Source: Enoplolaimus lenunculus (taxonomy: Eukaryota > Nematoda > Enoplea > Enoplida > Thoracostomopsidae). Taken from it: a DNA stretch of 64,000 bases. Below the pieces are notes generated by a model. It searched no databases. It was not told the origin of the DNA and saw nothing but the letters and a program-made list of their open reading frames with translations. The DNA lies in assembly GCA_030248215.1 (NCBI GenBank), contig JASANG010002908.1:248001-312000 (forward strand). Direction: 5' to 3'. Shown here in pieces: positions 24,329 through 34,608 of this stretch. Both the position numbers and the translations under genes were made by a program. How positions within the stretch are numbered: position 1 is the stretch's first letter; every line of letters begins with the position of its first letter.

Positions 24329-24769
24329 CTGTAGTGACCCGAATAAGAGGTGGGTAATAAGAGGAGTCCCATTTTGAGTCCCAATCAATAGGAGCCCGTA
24401 TATCAAATAAGAGTCCGTAAGCGGATAGAGTCCCTAAACCCTAATTAGAGTCCATAAATGCCAATTATTCCTCATTGTAGTTTACAAATGACTCCATTAC
24501 AAAATAAAGTTGAGTTCGAAACTTTAAAGCATACTTAAGTTTTCAACGTAAATTCCTAAATATAACGTTGCCTTATCGTTCAAACTATTGACACAAGACA
24601 AATAAAACGTCTAACTTAACGGATTGTTGCAATACCGGATATATATCAGTAGCGAAGTGTGGCGAAGGGCGGGTTAAAAATAAATAGCAGTCCGCAACCG
24701 AATAACAAGGGGGGTCTCTCTAGAGAGGCCAAATAAATATCAGTCCCCCTCTTGTTCGGTCACTACAGT
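24329..24769 (+). mobile_element. CTGTAGTGACC-type MITE, copy in arm C
   Basis: CTGTAGTGACCCGAATAAGA to TTCGGTCACTACAG; equivalent to 14825-15262. Confidence 0.8.
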
Positions 24770-24900
24770 ACGCTGAAGGGGCAAAAAACTTAATACAAAT
24801 TCTTTGAACGCTGCCTAATCTACTCCCAATGTAAGCGTTAGAACATTAACCGATAGTTCGCGTTTGCACCAATCTCCAAAGCTCAGTACATACCCACTTG

Positions 24901-25251
24901 TCAGGGTGCAACCGGAGGTGAAGAAACCGGAGCCGGCGAAAGTGATCCGCAGATTTTACCCGAATCGAAGTGAACCAAAATTTGGTAATAAAAATTTACA
25001 CATTGGCGTTGCTAATTTTAGCAACAGTGTGTTGCGTACCTATTGCCAAAATATTTTTTTGTTTAAGTTTCATTTTTATAGAATGCTCTGCAATTTAACC
25101 AAAGTTTTAAACAGACCCACTGCAATGCCCGACATATGAAAAAAATTTTCGCTACCGGACTTACCAGAGCCACCGGGAAAAACTTTACCAGAATCGGAAG
25201 TCGATTTTCTGCCGGGGGCAGCAGCAGACTTCCGGTTGTACCCTGTTGCAT
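24901..25251 (+). mobile_element. GGTGCAACCGGAGG-type element, copy in arm C
   Basis: It starts CAGGGTGCAACCGGAGGTGA and ends GACTTCCGGTTGTACCCT, an inverted pair. Inside are GCCGG/CCGGAG-rich flanks around AAATTTGGTAATAAAAATTT. Relatives are at 27005, 29206, 44217, 45638 and 58913. Confidence 0.75.
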
Positions 25252-25294
25252 GTCCATACATTGTATTAAAGCTTTCCAGGAAAACGTATGAAGA

Positions 25295-25503
25295 AGCGGC
25301 CCATGTAAATATCAGGGGCGGAACGTGTTTCTGAGGGACTAGAATAGAGTAAGCTGAACGTTTGACTATTTTTTGCCTGGCTTAGGCTTAGGCTTAGGCT
25401 TAGGCTTAGGAATATGCTCATTCTTATGCTTAGACTTAGGCTTAGGCTTAGGCTTAGGAATATGCTTATAATACTGTTCAGCCCCTGTTCGTTACGCTGG
25501 CCG
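25295..25503 (+). mobile_element. TTAGGC-bearing MITE, family 1, copy 3
   Basis: It runs from GGCCCATGTAAATATCAGGG to the inverted end near 25503. It contains two perfect (TTAGGC)n runs separated by GGAATATGCTCATTCTTATG. Arm C ends where this TTAGGC tract begins. Confidence 0.8.
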
Positions 25504-25586
25504 AAGATGCTAACCAAAAGCTGACTAACATAAGTGCATAAGACACTGAAAACCAACATTTACTGGTCAAAGTGGTGCGTGTTTAC

Positions 25587-28500
25587 CTGTTGCTGGGACC
25601 GCTGGTGGGTCAACAAATTGGGATTGTTCAACAGGGACATGCAAACAATTCGGCAAAGAGCTTATAAACAATATCCAGGCAACAATATACCGACTAAACA
25701 CATATATTTTAGGCAAACTATTATGGTATTATTGCTAAACTAACAATTAATGTTTATATTGGAAATATAAATTGAAAACACGTGCCAATATTACGGTCAC
25801 GGTTAAAGTTAAACCAAATACGATTAAGTTTTAATTCAACTTGTGAATACCTTTCCAGCTTGGTAGGTACATTTATTATAAACCTCTCCGTTTGGTTTAT
25901 CGTCATCGTTCATCTTCCAGTTACCCTGACAGTAACATTAGCCGTACACTTTAAATTCGGATGAGTTGATTAATCAACTCAGAGAGCGAATTAGTCATTT
26001 CGGGTTATTTCTGAGTTAATAACACGAAACATCAACTCACTCTGAGTTGAGTTAATTCTGGGTGGGTTGATAAATTAGCTCAGAATGAGTTAATCCAATT
26101 CAAAATTCTGAGTTGTGAAAGACCTAATTCAGAGCTCAGACGCCTGAGTGGATTCGACTCATTCTGAGTTAAAATCAACTCACTTGAATTTATAGTGTAA
26201 TAATGGCCAATGTATATATTATGCATATTTCTAAGACCGAGCCTGACTCTTTTACGCTTGAGGATAAGCCAATACCTAAGCCAAAACCTAAACCTAAGCG
26301 TAAAGATAAGTCTGTACCTAAGCCTAAGACTAAGCTAAAAATTAGTTAAAAGTTTAAGCTTATTTCATGGCAGTCTTGGAAAACAACGGTCCGCCCCTGA
26401 TCTATACATGGGCCGCAGTAATCGAAGAAGCAGTCCCATAAGCCACGCTCATAGCTGTCACAGTATAAACCGATCTGCAAGCTTTTACCGATTTTCAATT
26501 CCAGAGAACATTTGGTAGTCCTGTGCCGGGTGTCCAAGACTATAGCAAGATATTAAACAAAATGCGTAAAATATAATTATAATAACCGGACATCCATACG
26601 ATTTTGCTCAAAATGCCAGTTTTCAAAAAGTTTAGTTTTTTCAAAATATAGAAGTCACAAAAAAGTTTAAGATAAATGAAGCTGCTTTGAATTCCAAAAT
26701 TTATTATTCCAGTTATGGTTATAACTTGAGTTCAACTTGCTGGCAACGTATACAATTGAATACTAAACGTACTAATCAAAATGTAAGACTGCGCAATTTT
26801 GTATGCCTGCCTTTGGACGGCGCAATACATAGAACTATTTAAAACTAATTTTACTTAAAATTAATGCTAGACAGTTTCAACCGATTGCAATTGTTCAGTT
26901 GTTTTTGTTAATCCCAATGTAAGTATGTGAGACATTCTTGCCGTTTGTATATGCAAGTGCATTGCACTATATAGTTTGCTTGCCGGCAGCATACGGTCGA
27001 CACCAGGGTGCAACCGGAGGTTAAAATACCAGAGTCGGAGCCGGAGGTCAACGAAACTTGCCGGAGCCAAAGGTGAGGCGAAATTAGGTAGTAAAAATGA
27101 CGGTGAATTAGTTAATTTTAGCCAATATCTGTTATACGTTGTTAAGTTGTTTGATTTTACGCCAATTTTCTGTGAAATTTTCGAGATTCTTTTCTGAAAA
27201 TTGTGGCAAAAGTAAAAAGAAACACACTAAACAGATAAAGTTTGCAAAATTATCCAAAATTTTACTACCAAAATTGCCGGAACCTCCGGCAAAAACTATA
27301 TCGGAGCCGGAGCCCGATTTTCTGCCGGAGCCGGAGCCGGAGATAGACCTCCGGTTGTACCCTGGTCGACACGTATATATAGTCGTCGAAAAAGGTAGTT
27401 GAAGCGGGTTGTGTGACCCAGTGGTATAGACTTCGCTCAAGGTTCCGCAGGCTTGGAATTGTATCCCAGCTCTGTAGGCCCGCTTTTTCAGCTGCTTAGT
27501 TAAATGGTCTAAAGTACCGGTTTCTTCCTACACCCAGCTGTATCCAAAATGTGTTTTCAATAAACTAACCGTTGAAGTGCTTCTTTTAAGCTGGCGATTT
27601 CGTCTTTTTGTTGCTCGATCACTTCTGTCAACACCTGTTCTTGTTCTTGCATACGCTCTTTGGTTTCAACAAGCATTGTTTTGTACTGAAAACAAAAACG
27701 AAATCGCAGTTAAGGAACAAATATATGCCGGTAAGCCTGCCTTGTTTCCAGCGCTGTAAGATGAATTCGCGTTTGATGCCACACGGTGTGAGTCGCAATC
27801 GAACGGTAACCAATGGTCCACGCCATTGGACAGCACCAGACAACGTATTAGAACGCTGAACGTCACGAACAGCTGCAGAAAGCACTATAATCATTAGCGT
27901 CATCGTTACAGTGTACAACTACTGTATATGGTTAATTTCTAAAAACCCCGTATTACAAAAGCACAATAACACTGGTTGTGGCATAGTTGGCAAAATTGCT
28001 GTAAACGGTGCATAATAATCTATTACAATAATAATAATAATAACAATAATAATAATAATAATAATGATATATAACTTTTATTATTAATATTATTATGCCG
28101 TTTATTCATTGATTTTTTAAAATCACTTTTCAAATCATTTTAATATATCTATATTCAACAATTTCAGAAGGCATTGAATAAGGATTGGGCTATACTTGAC
28201 GTCCGGTGCCGTCTGGCGTCGTCCGTCACCTGTCCGGCGCGTCGTCCGTCACTGTTCGTCACCCGCACGGTGCCGTCCGTCACCGTCCGTCACCATTCGT
28301 TATCGTACTTCAGTAATTTGCGTACGATACCGCACGGTGACGGACGGCGCCGTACGGGTGACAGACGTCGGCGTACGGGTGACGGACGGCGTCAGCGCCG
28401 CAAACAAATGTAGCGCAACCCTTTCTCTAGAGCTTAATGATGATATGCAACAAGTACCAGAACAAACAGAACAAAGCAAATATCAGTGAGCCTATCGCAA

Positions 28501-30446
28501 CCTTAAACGTAAGTCCAAAAGAAGATATGATTTACCTGGTACAATCTGACTGTAACTTTAAGAGTATTAAAGGAGGAAAAAATTTTAATTTTCAAGCTGA
28601 ATATTATTGGTCGGTAAAGTCATAAAGTATATATACTCACACGTTTCAATTCGGATTCGTTGTCGCGATATTTGCCAAGTTGAGATTCAAATTCACGCTC
28701 CAATTCTTCTTTGTCGTCTTTTAGTTGTTGCAGATCATTTTGCTGTTCAAAAACTCTAAAATAATAAACAACATTTTTACGAATTTCAGCACGATTTTCA
28801 ACGTAAAGTAGCTGGCGTCGCAAACGGTGTATGCAAGGAAGAACAGATGGGATATATCCTTTCCCAAAATTCCTGTACTGACAAAAAAGCCTATTTCTCA
28901 CAGGTTTTCAATATTCTGCTGGATTCGTGAGTTAAATACTACAGATTAAACCTTTCCGAAATGAAAACAGGCTACGATCGTGTACAGAAAGTTTTGAATT
29001 TAATACGTCTGCAAAAACCCGGTGTTCGAAATGGTGTACGTATTGAATTCTGTGGGCTAATGCAGAATGCAGATCCCCGAAGTTTACGCCTTTGAGCCTT
29101 GATTGAAGTGGCCCGCCGCTTGGCCCAACTGGTGAACCAAGGATCGAGCATAAGTTTTGAGGGTATATATATACAACGCGTTGTTAACATACATATGTAT
29201 TTATCAGGGTGCAACCAGAGGTGAAAAATACCGGAGCCGGAGGTCAACGAAAGTTGCCGGAGCTGGAACCGGAGATGAAGCTAAAGTTGGCAGTTAAAAT
29301 TATGTTTAATTTATTGATTTTAGTCAATATCTGTAGTAAAGTTATTTCTTAAATAGTTTGGTTTTACGCATATTTTTTACAAAATGTAGGAAATTCTTTC
29401 CTCAAAATTGTGCCAAAAGTTAATAAAACGAAACTCGCAGTTGTAAAATATAAGGTTTATTAGTTTATTTGTAATGTGAAGTTGATACCCAGTTTTTCAT
29501 GTTAATATTATTTAGCAACTATTTACAATTTAATTTTCTTTTCTCTTTGAAACTGTAATACCCGGACTTTGTGGCCGTTTAGTACCTTTACAACTGGGCC
29601 TATTTCAAGTCAGACTGGATACCAATATTATTTCGCGAGTTGCAAACAAACCAACCTAGCTTCAAACAACCGAATCTGGGCTTTCAATTCAGCAGTTGAG
29701 TCGAACAAAGTGTTCATAAACTGGATCGAATCGTCTGTGCGTTTGCGTAAAAATTCACTATGCGCAACTACTTCTTGCTCGGTGACCAACTCCAATGCTT
29801 TCAGACCTTCGGAACTCGTTTTGTCATCAAAATTCCGGACCAGTTTTTCAGAGAACGGTTTGTCGTCATACTCGGCAACGTTGACACCATCATATTCTGC
29901 TTTCGGTTCCTGTTCGCCACACGGTTGATCTTGGCTGTGATCAATAGCGATGTCTGGTTGACTAACCTCGATGCTTAATTCTTCGTTCACAATGTTCTCA
30001 TGATGCGGTTTTGGTTCCGGATGTTCTTGCCAATGCAAATTTGGATCTTCGACAAGTGCTTCCGGTTCCGGCTCGAGAAATTGATGATGTTTCGCTTCTT
30101 CAGTGTTCTTTGAAAATGGTTCCTGTGTTACGTGTAGGTGCATTTCAGTTTCGTCGTGTTTTTCGTAATGCGGTGGTGGTTCTGGATGTTCTTGCCAAGC
30201 TCTGTTCGGATCATGAGCGATTTCGTCACTGTCAGGCTCCAAATTCAAATGCTGTTGTTCTTGTTTGTTGACTTTTAATTCCAAAGCCCCATCATAATCC
30301 TTTGATATGTCATCGTTGGTTTCCTGTTCTGAGACATATATATTGTCGTTGTTGCGTTGACCTTCTCCAGTTTCCATATTCAGTGTTTCGTTTTCAATCT
30401 CGTCAGCTGCTTCAACGTCCATTTCAAATGATCTTGTTTTTAACAT
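25587..30446 (-). CDS. Coiled-coil/NHL-like propeller gene, 5' exons 1-3 and a candidate linker exon
   Basis: Exon 1 is 30446-29656, exon 2 is 28755-28641, exon 3 is 27685-27570, with a candidate exon at 25660-25587. Phases agree through all four (2, 0, 2, 1). Exon 1 encodes an acidic, probably disordered N-terminus with two ~42-residue repeats, each containing WQEHPEP (about residues 67-108 and 122-163). It ends in helical sequence DSIQFMNTLFDSTAELKAQ. Exons 2-3 are classic coiled coil (EQQNDLQQLKDDKEELERE; VETKERMQEQEQVLTEV). The candidate exon reads LPNCLHVPVEQSQFVDPPAV; its acceptor (TTTATAAG) is weak, but without it exon 3 and exon 4 phases disagree. With exons 4-6 the protein would be 828 aa. 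The start ATG lies 13 bases after an AG that resembles a trans-splice acceptor. Confidence 0.8.
25947..26197. mobile_element. CACTGTAAATTCC-type MITE, copy 3, TA flanks
   Basis: CACTTTAAATTCGGATGAGT to ACTTGAATTTATAGTG, inverted ends each next to TA. The body is full of AACTCAGA/TCTGAGTT words. This is the best-defined copy of the family. Confidence 0.8.
26203..26413 (-). mobile_element. TTAGGC-bearing MITE, family 1, copy 4
   Basis: Reverse orientation: GGCCAATGTATATATTATGC to GTCCGCCCCTGATCTATACA, with AAGCCTAAG-type units that are more diverged than in other copies. Confidence 0.65.
27005..27363 (+). mobile_element. GGTGCAACCGGAGG-type element, best full copy
   Basis: It starts AGGGTGCAACCGGAGGTTAA and ends GACCTCCGGTTGTACCCT, inverted complements. 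Both flanks are rich in GCCGGAGCCGGAG; the middle is AT-rich with TAGTAAAAATGA and its inverted counterpart TTTTACTACC. About 360 bp, no coding capacity. Confidence 0.8.
27398..27560 (+). mobile_element. tRNA-derived SINE, copy 1
   Basis: It begins with a tRNA-like head, TGACCCAGTGGTATAGACTT, with a degenerate B-box region ending GGAATTGTATCCCAGC. A body with CCCGCTTTTTCAGCTGCTTA and GTACCGGTTTCTTCC follows. The copy at 53060-53270 (minus) shares the head layout and the CGCTTTTCCAGTTGCTTAGT body. It ends against exon 3 of the propeller gene. Confidence 0.6.
28020..28066. repeat. (AAT)n microsatellite
   Basis: An almost pure AAT tract with one AAC interruption, in the intron between exons 2 and 3 of the propeller gene. 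Confidence 0.9.
28187..28400. mobile_element. GACGTCCGGCGCCG MITE, copy 2 (expanded)
   Basis: Contains many CCGTCCGTCAC words on the left and GTGACGGACGGCG on the right around GTACGATACCGCAC. It is strongly GC-rich compared with its surroundings. It is longer than the copy at 8209 because the CCGTC repeat at each arm is iterated. Confidence 0.65.
29206..29435 (+). mobile_element. GGTGCAACCGGAGG-type element, 5' part
   Basis: Starts AGGGTGCAACCAGAGGTGAA, followed by GCCGGAGGTCAACGAAAGTT. The right half is missing or lost; the propeller gene intron continues. Confidence 0.6.
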
Positions 30447-30458
30447 TTTATCGGTTGC

Positions 30459-30468
30459 CCTAAAATTG
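30459..30468 (-). other. Probable trans-splice (or 5' UTR) acceptor for the propeller gene
   Basis: On the minus strand CACAATTTTAG stands 13 bases before the ATG at 30446. A splice acceptor this close to a start codon is typical of spliced-leader addition in nematodes. A conventional 5' UTR intron is the alternative. Confidence 0.4.
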
Positions 30469-30847
30469 TGATTCGGCTTCGAAACGGCAACTTAGAAGTC
30501 GTAATTAGAGACGATAATCCTAATTTTTCAACCAAACTGCTTTTTGATTCAACTTTTTTGTTGATAAATCTCAGTGCAAATTTTAGACCTTAAAATTAAA
30601 GCGCATTGCAGTGTAGCTGGTTTGTTTTGCGATGAATATGATGCATTAATATCAAACCTAAGATATTTTTAAATGTTTAAATAGAATCTAACAGCACTTA
30701 TCTTGAACAATCAGGATATCTTAAACCACAACGGAAATTTTCTTCAATCTGTCACTTTTATACTTCTATTTCAGCTCAAAAAAAGTATATTCCTTTGAAG
30801 ATAATCTTATGCCGACACTGATAATAGTAAAATGTCAAATAAAGCGC

Positions 30848-31022
30848 GCAATGTATAGAACCGGGCCGTAACCGTAGCATAAGCATATTCCTAAGCATAG
30901 CCTTAGCCAAAGCCTCAGCGTAAGAATGAGCTTATAGGTATAAGCAAAAAATTGGTCTAAAGTTTAACGTTACTTCATTGTAGTCCTGCAAAAAACGTTC
31001 CGCCTCTGATTTTGACATAGGC
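30848..31022 (-). mobile_element. TTAGGC-bearing MITE, family 1, copy 5
   Basis: CAATGTATAGAACCGGGCCG to AACGTTCCGCCTCTGATTTT in inverted orientation, with diverged TAAGCATAGCCTTAGCC units. Confidence 0.7.
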
Positions 31023-32595
31023 TAACAAATCGAAAAAATGTTGACTATACTCAACCAATAGTATTGTTTATAACAATTATTTAAAATTTCAAATTAGAAT
31101 TAAATTTGTATGGTGTAAACCCAAAATACTTGAAACCGACTGTAAACAGGTCACATTGAGCAAGCACTGCTCAAAGTGTATGTTATGAAGCGTTTTGCTG
31201 TTGTATTAAAAGGGCTGAACAATTGATTATTATTTATATTTGAAGAGCAACTTTGAGGTGCAACAGCCGCGCGAAAATTATTACCTAAGCACCGGTAAAT
31301 TTGGCCTGTATATTGCTACAAAATTTGTAATATATGCATCACATTACAGAGACCGTTTTTGATTACACCAGGTTTTGTTGCAAAAACTTTTACCAGACAG
31401 TTACTACAGCCGACTGAGGTGCATTGTGTAATATGCGATAGAATATGTACAAATTTATAAATAACCCGTTTATGCAAGAATTGGCTATGGTTGAGCGAAC
31501 AGACACCTTAGGAATTCAGTCCCATAGCCAGCTTACTTTGCTTTAGTGCGAGACCAAAAATTGTTTAGAAGGGGTATAAAAAAGTTTTCGTTGACTTATA
31601 AGCAAGGTTGATAATTTTCTAGGGGTACCAAAATTTTCCAGGGAGGCTAAGCCTTTCTGCTTCCCATGCGGCTACGGGCCCGTACAAAGTCTGCCAGAAA
31701 TTCAAACGCTAAAAAGCGTTCACTAACGTTTCATTACACTAGCGATTAGTTTCGAGTTTCTCAGCGTTCAAAAAACAATTTCATAGAAGCGGTTTTAACA
31801 GATAAAGATGTGTAAAATACCGTTCTGTTTTTGATACGATTCCTTGACTTTCAGCCCGGCAGCAGCCGGAGTTGCCTTAAATAGGCACTATTACTTATCT
31901 CAAAGTAAAACTGAGTGCTTAGACTGAAGCTTCGGATGCAAACTAACTGGTTAATAGTAGTCGAAGTTTATGCTAAAGTATACACAATATTGCTCATTTA
32001 TCATTTGCGCAAGTGCACGCGTAAAATAACTTGCTTCTGCAATTCAGCAATGTGAAAACTTAGCGTTATTGTAGCCACGTTGATTCGCAACGTGGTGAAC
32101 TAATGTGAGCTACAGTATAATTAATTTGGCGAAATGGATGGTTCTGAAATCAACAATATTGTTGTTATAATCTATATAATTAAAGCTGGAATACTTCACA
32201 TGCGTAATTGGGGCAACTTTCCAGCATTATTTTCGTTACAATATTTTCTTAGAACAAAAACGTGAGTGTTCTGTGAAGCAAACTTTGCATACAGATTGTT
32301 GTGCATTCGATAACTTTCGTGCATTGCGCAAAACAGGCAGACTGGTGTTAATTGAACAAAATATTGTTTTATTATTTGTTATAAATACTTCAGACAGTGT
32401 TTCGTAAATAACCTTACAGCAAAATAACTGTTAATCAGTCGGGTTTGTTGAACAATTACTATTTAAATGACACCATCACACGCATCATATAAATACAGAA
32501 GACACATGCAAATTATACAAATATGTTTGCCAAGATTACGTTGTAATAGCAGAATAGGAAACACTCCCTATAAATTCTTTCCCACATAAATATTT
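31023..32595. other. Unassigned AT-rich intergenic DNA
   Basis: No coding frame or repeat family was recognised in about 1.6 kb between the propeller gene promoter side and the next repeats. Confidence 0.4.
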
Positions 32596-32599
32596 TAGT

Positions 32600-33120
32600 G
32601 TAGCCCGGAATAAAACAGTAATCGGGGTCGGAGAAGTCATATCTGGGTTTCTCTTATATCCGGGTTTGTGTATTTTGTTAAGGTAGAAGTACGGGAACGC
32701 TTCATATAAACGCTGTTTACGTCCACTGTGAATTGTAATGAGTTAATTAATCAACTCAACTAGTGAGTTAGGTATTTTTGAATTAATATTATTAAACATT
32801 AACTCAATATGAGTTGAGTTGATTCTCATTCTGTGTTGAGCTGATTTTGGCTGAGTTGATTAATTAACTAAAAATAAGGTCAATTGAATCAGAACTCTGA
32901 GTTGTGATATTTCTAACTCAGACTGAGTGATACTGATTACTCTTTTATATCGTGGAGGACGGATTAGAGAAAATCTGTCTTATATTCGCAAGTTTTTTGA
33001 TATCCAGGTCTCTTATATTTGGGTGTAGTTTATGTACATAGAACACATTCTCTAATTTGGAACCAGAGAAAATGTCTTATATCCGGGTTTCTCATATATC
33101 AAAGTCTGTATATCCGGGTT
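32600..33120. repeat. Dispersed CTTATATCCGGGTTTCTC words
   Basis: CATATCTGGGTTTCTC, TTATATCCGGGTTTGTG, TTGATATCCAGGTCTCTTAT, CTTATATCCGGGTTTCTC and GTATATCCGGGTTAC occur on both sides of an inserted MITE (32724-32945). This looks like an older element split by the insertion. Confidence 0.5.
32724..32945. mobile_element. CACTGTAAATTCC-type MITE, copy 4
   Basis: It starts CACTGTGAATTGTAATGAGT. AACTCAATATGAGTTGAGTT and related words fill the body. The right end is eroded. Confidence 0.65.
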
Positions 33121-33366
33121 ACAACGCATCCATGAGCGTTCAAGCTTTGTGGAGATTTCATGCTCTGCGTACGCAGCATAGTTGTGGAACGCAGCGCATG
33201 GTTTTTATTATTCAGTATGCTCATGGAGTGCTATTAAGTTGCTCAAGCTATACTGTATGTAAAGAAAAATTCTACAAAAGAGTGAATAATTGAAACTTTT
33301 TTCAATAATGCACCTACAATGCAAATGCAACGTTTATTAAAAAGGACTGTGAGCTGAAACAATCTC

Positions 33367-33583
33367 CACTGCAAAATATGGTGAGTCAAATTATTGCCTT
33401 TATCCGAAATAGGCTCTGCGGGACTACACAAACTGAGTTAAATTCGACTCCGCCAGTATCAAACGTGCGACTTCGTGAGTCAGTCGAATTTGAATCTGGC
33501 GGAGTCGAATTTGACTCAGACTGTGTAAATCTCGCAGAGCCTACTTTGGAAAGTGTCAATTTAACTCACCATTTTGTGCAGTG
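33367..33583. mobile_element. CACTGCAAAAAATGGTGAGTC MITE, copy 3
   Basis: CACTGCAAAATATGGTGAGT to AACTCACCATTTTGTGCAGT, with GAATTTGACTCAGACTGTGT inside. Confidence 0.8.
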
Positions 33584-34299
33584 TTCCAGCGAAACTAAAC
33601 TTATAAGTCGATTAATACGCGCGGCACATGCGTCAGTTAGTTAAGAAGTTTGACAAACTGTTTTGACAAACAAAATCACCGTAATAACGGAGCGCTTGCA
33701 CAAAATTATAATGCAAATATAAAATACATTCGAGCAAAAAACATTTAAGTTTCATTTCCAACTATTAATTTTACCCAATGCATTTGATAAACAATAATTC
33801 GACTGTGAAATTGGTTTCAGGATTATTTTTACCTATGTTATCTTTTAACATTTGTCTTTTCGTACTCACAGCGCAACAGATTTTATCGAAAACATGTCAT
33901 ATTAGAGTAAGACGTAGTAACTCAAAAGCGCAGCTGTATTTTTCCTAAAAAGCCTAGTTTATTGTGTCTTAGAAAAACGAAACTAACCATAATTTAAGGC
34001 GGTAGAATACAAAGGTGGCTCAAATATGCTTAAATGCTAACTGGTTTAAGTTACGATGTAAAAAAATAAATTTTCCCGTAATGTCTTCCCAAATCAGAAA
34101 ACAGCTGAAAGTTACTGGAGCCAATGTATCGCTCATGTTGCTCTAGAGTGCGTGTATGCTTTTGTATTGAAATGGAAGCAAAACTATTTCATACAAAACT
34201 GTACAAATCAATCATTTTTGCCCATACTACTGTAATCAGCAAAGTCTAATTTTTTGCATAGGATTAGTTTTAGTCTTCAGAGATAGGTTTATTTTGCCG
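33584..34299. other. Unassigned AT-rich intergenic DNA
   Basis: Nothing recognisable; lies downstream of the LAPTM-like gene. Confidence 0.4.
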
Positions 34300-34467
34300 C
34301 AGTGTAAATTTTAGTGAGTTGATTTTAACTCAGAATGGGTTGAATCACAACTCAGCTCAGAGTAAGAATCAACTCAACTCAGAGTGAGTTATTGTTTACT
34401 GATATTAATTCAGAAATAACCAACTCGCTAGCTTAATGGATTAATCAACTCATTGGAATTTACAGTG
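34300..34467. mobile_element. CACTGTAAATTCC-type MITE, copy 5 (short)
   Basis: CAGTGTAAATTTTAGTGAGT to GGAATTTACAGTG, inverted ends. The body is a deleted form of the family. Confidence 0.75.
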
Positions 34468-34608
34468 CGCTCAAAACTTATGTTTAGGGTTTGGGCTTAG
34501 AAATAAGCTTGTATAGTACTGTTACGCTTCTCAGAGTAACGTGAACATTTCATCTGAATTAAACAGAAATGTGTTATTCAAGCAAATAATGCCATGGTTA
34601 ACTTCCGC

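Larger units (their letters stand above)
20392..25382 (-). repeat. Inverted-triplication arm C
   Basis: Direct repeat of arm A, starting at TGCGTACCGAGAG (10868 in A) and ending at the start of a TTAGGC tract. Single-base gaps are concentrated in its first 1.6 kb. Unlike A and B, it continues on the right into the 5' exons of the same gene. Confidence 0.9.

Noticed and set aside
27139-27402. Frame rich in PEPEPE
   Set aside because: It is the translation of GCCGGAGCCGGAG repeats in a mobile element.
28174-28489. Arg-rich frames of 79 and 97 codons
   Set aside because: Translations of the CCGTC/GACGG arms of a MITE.
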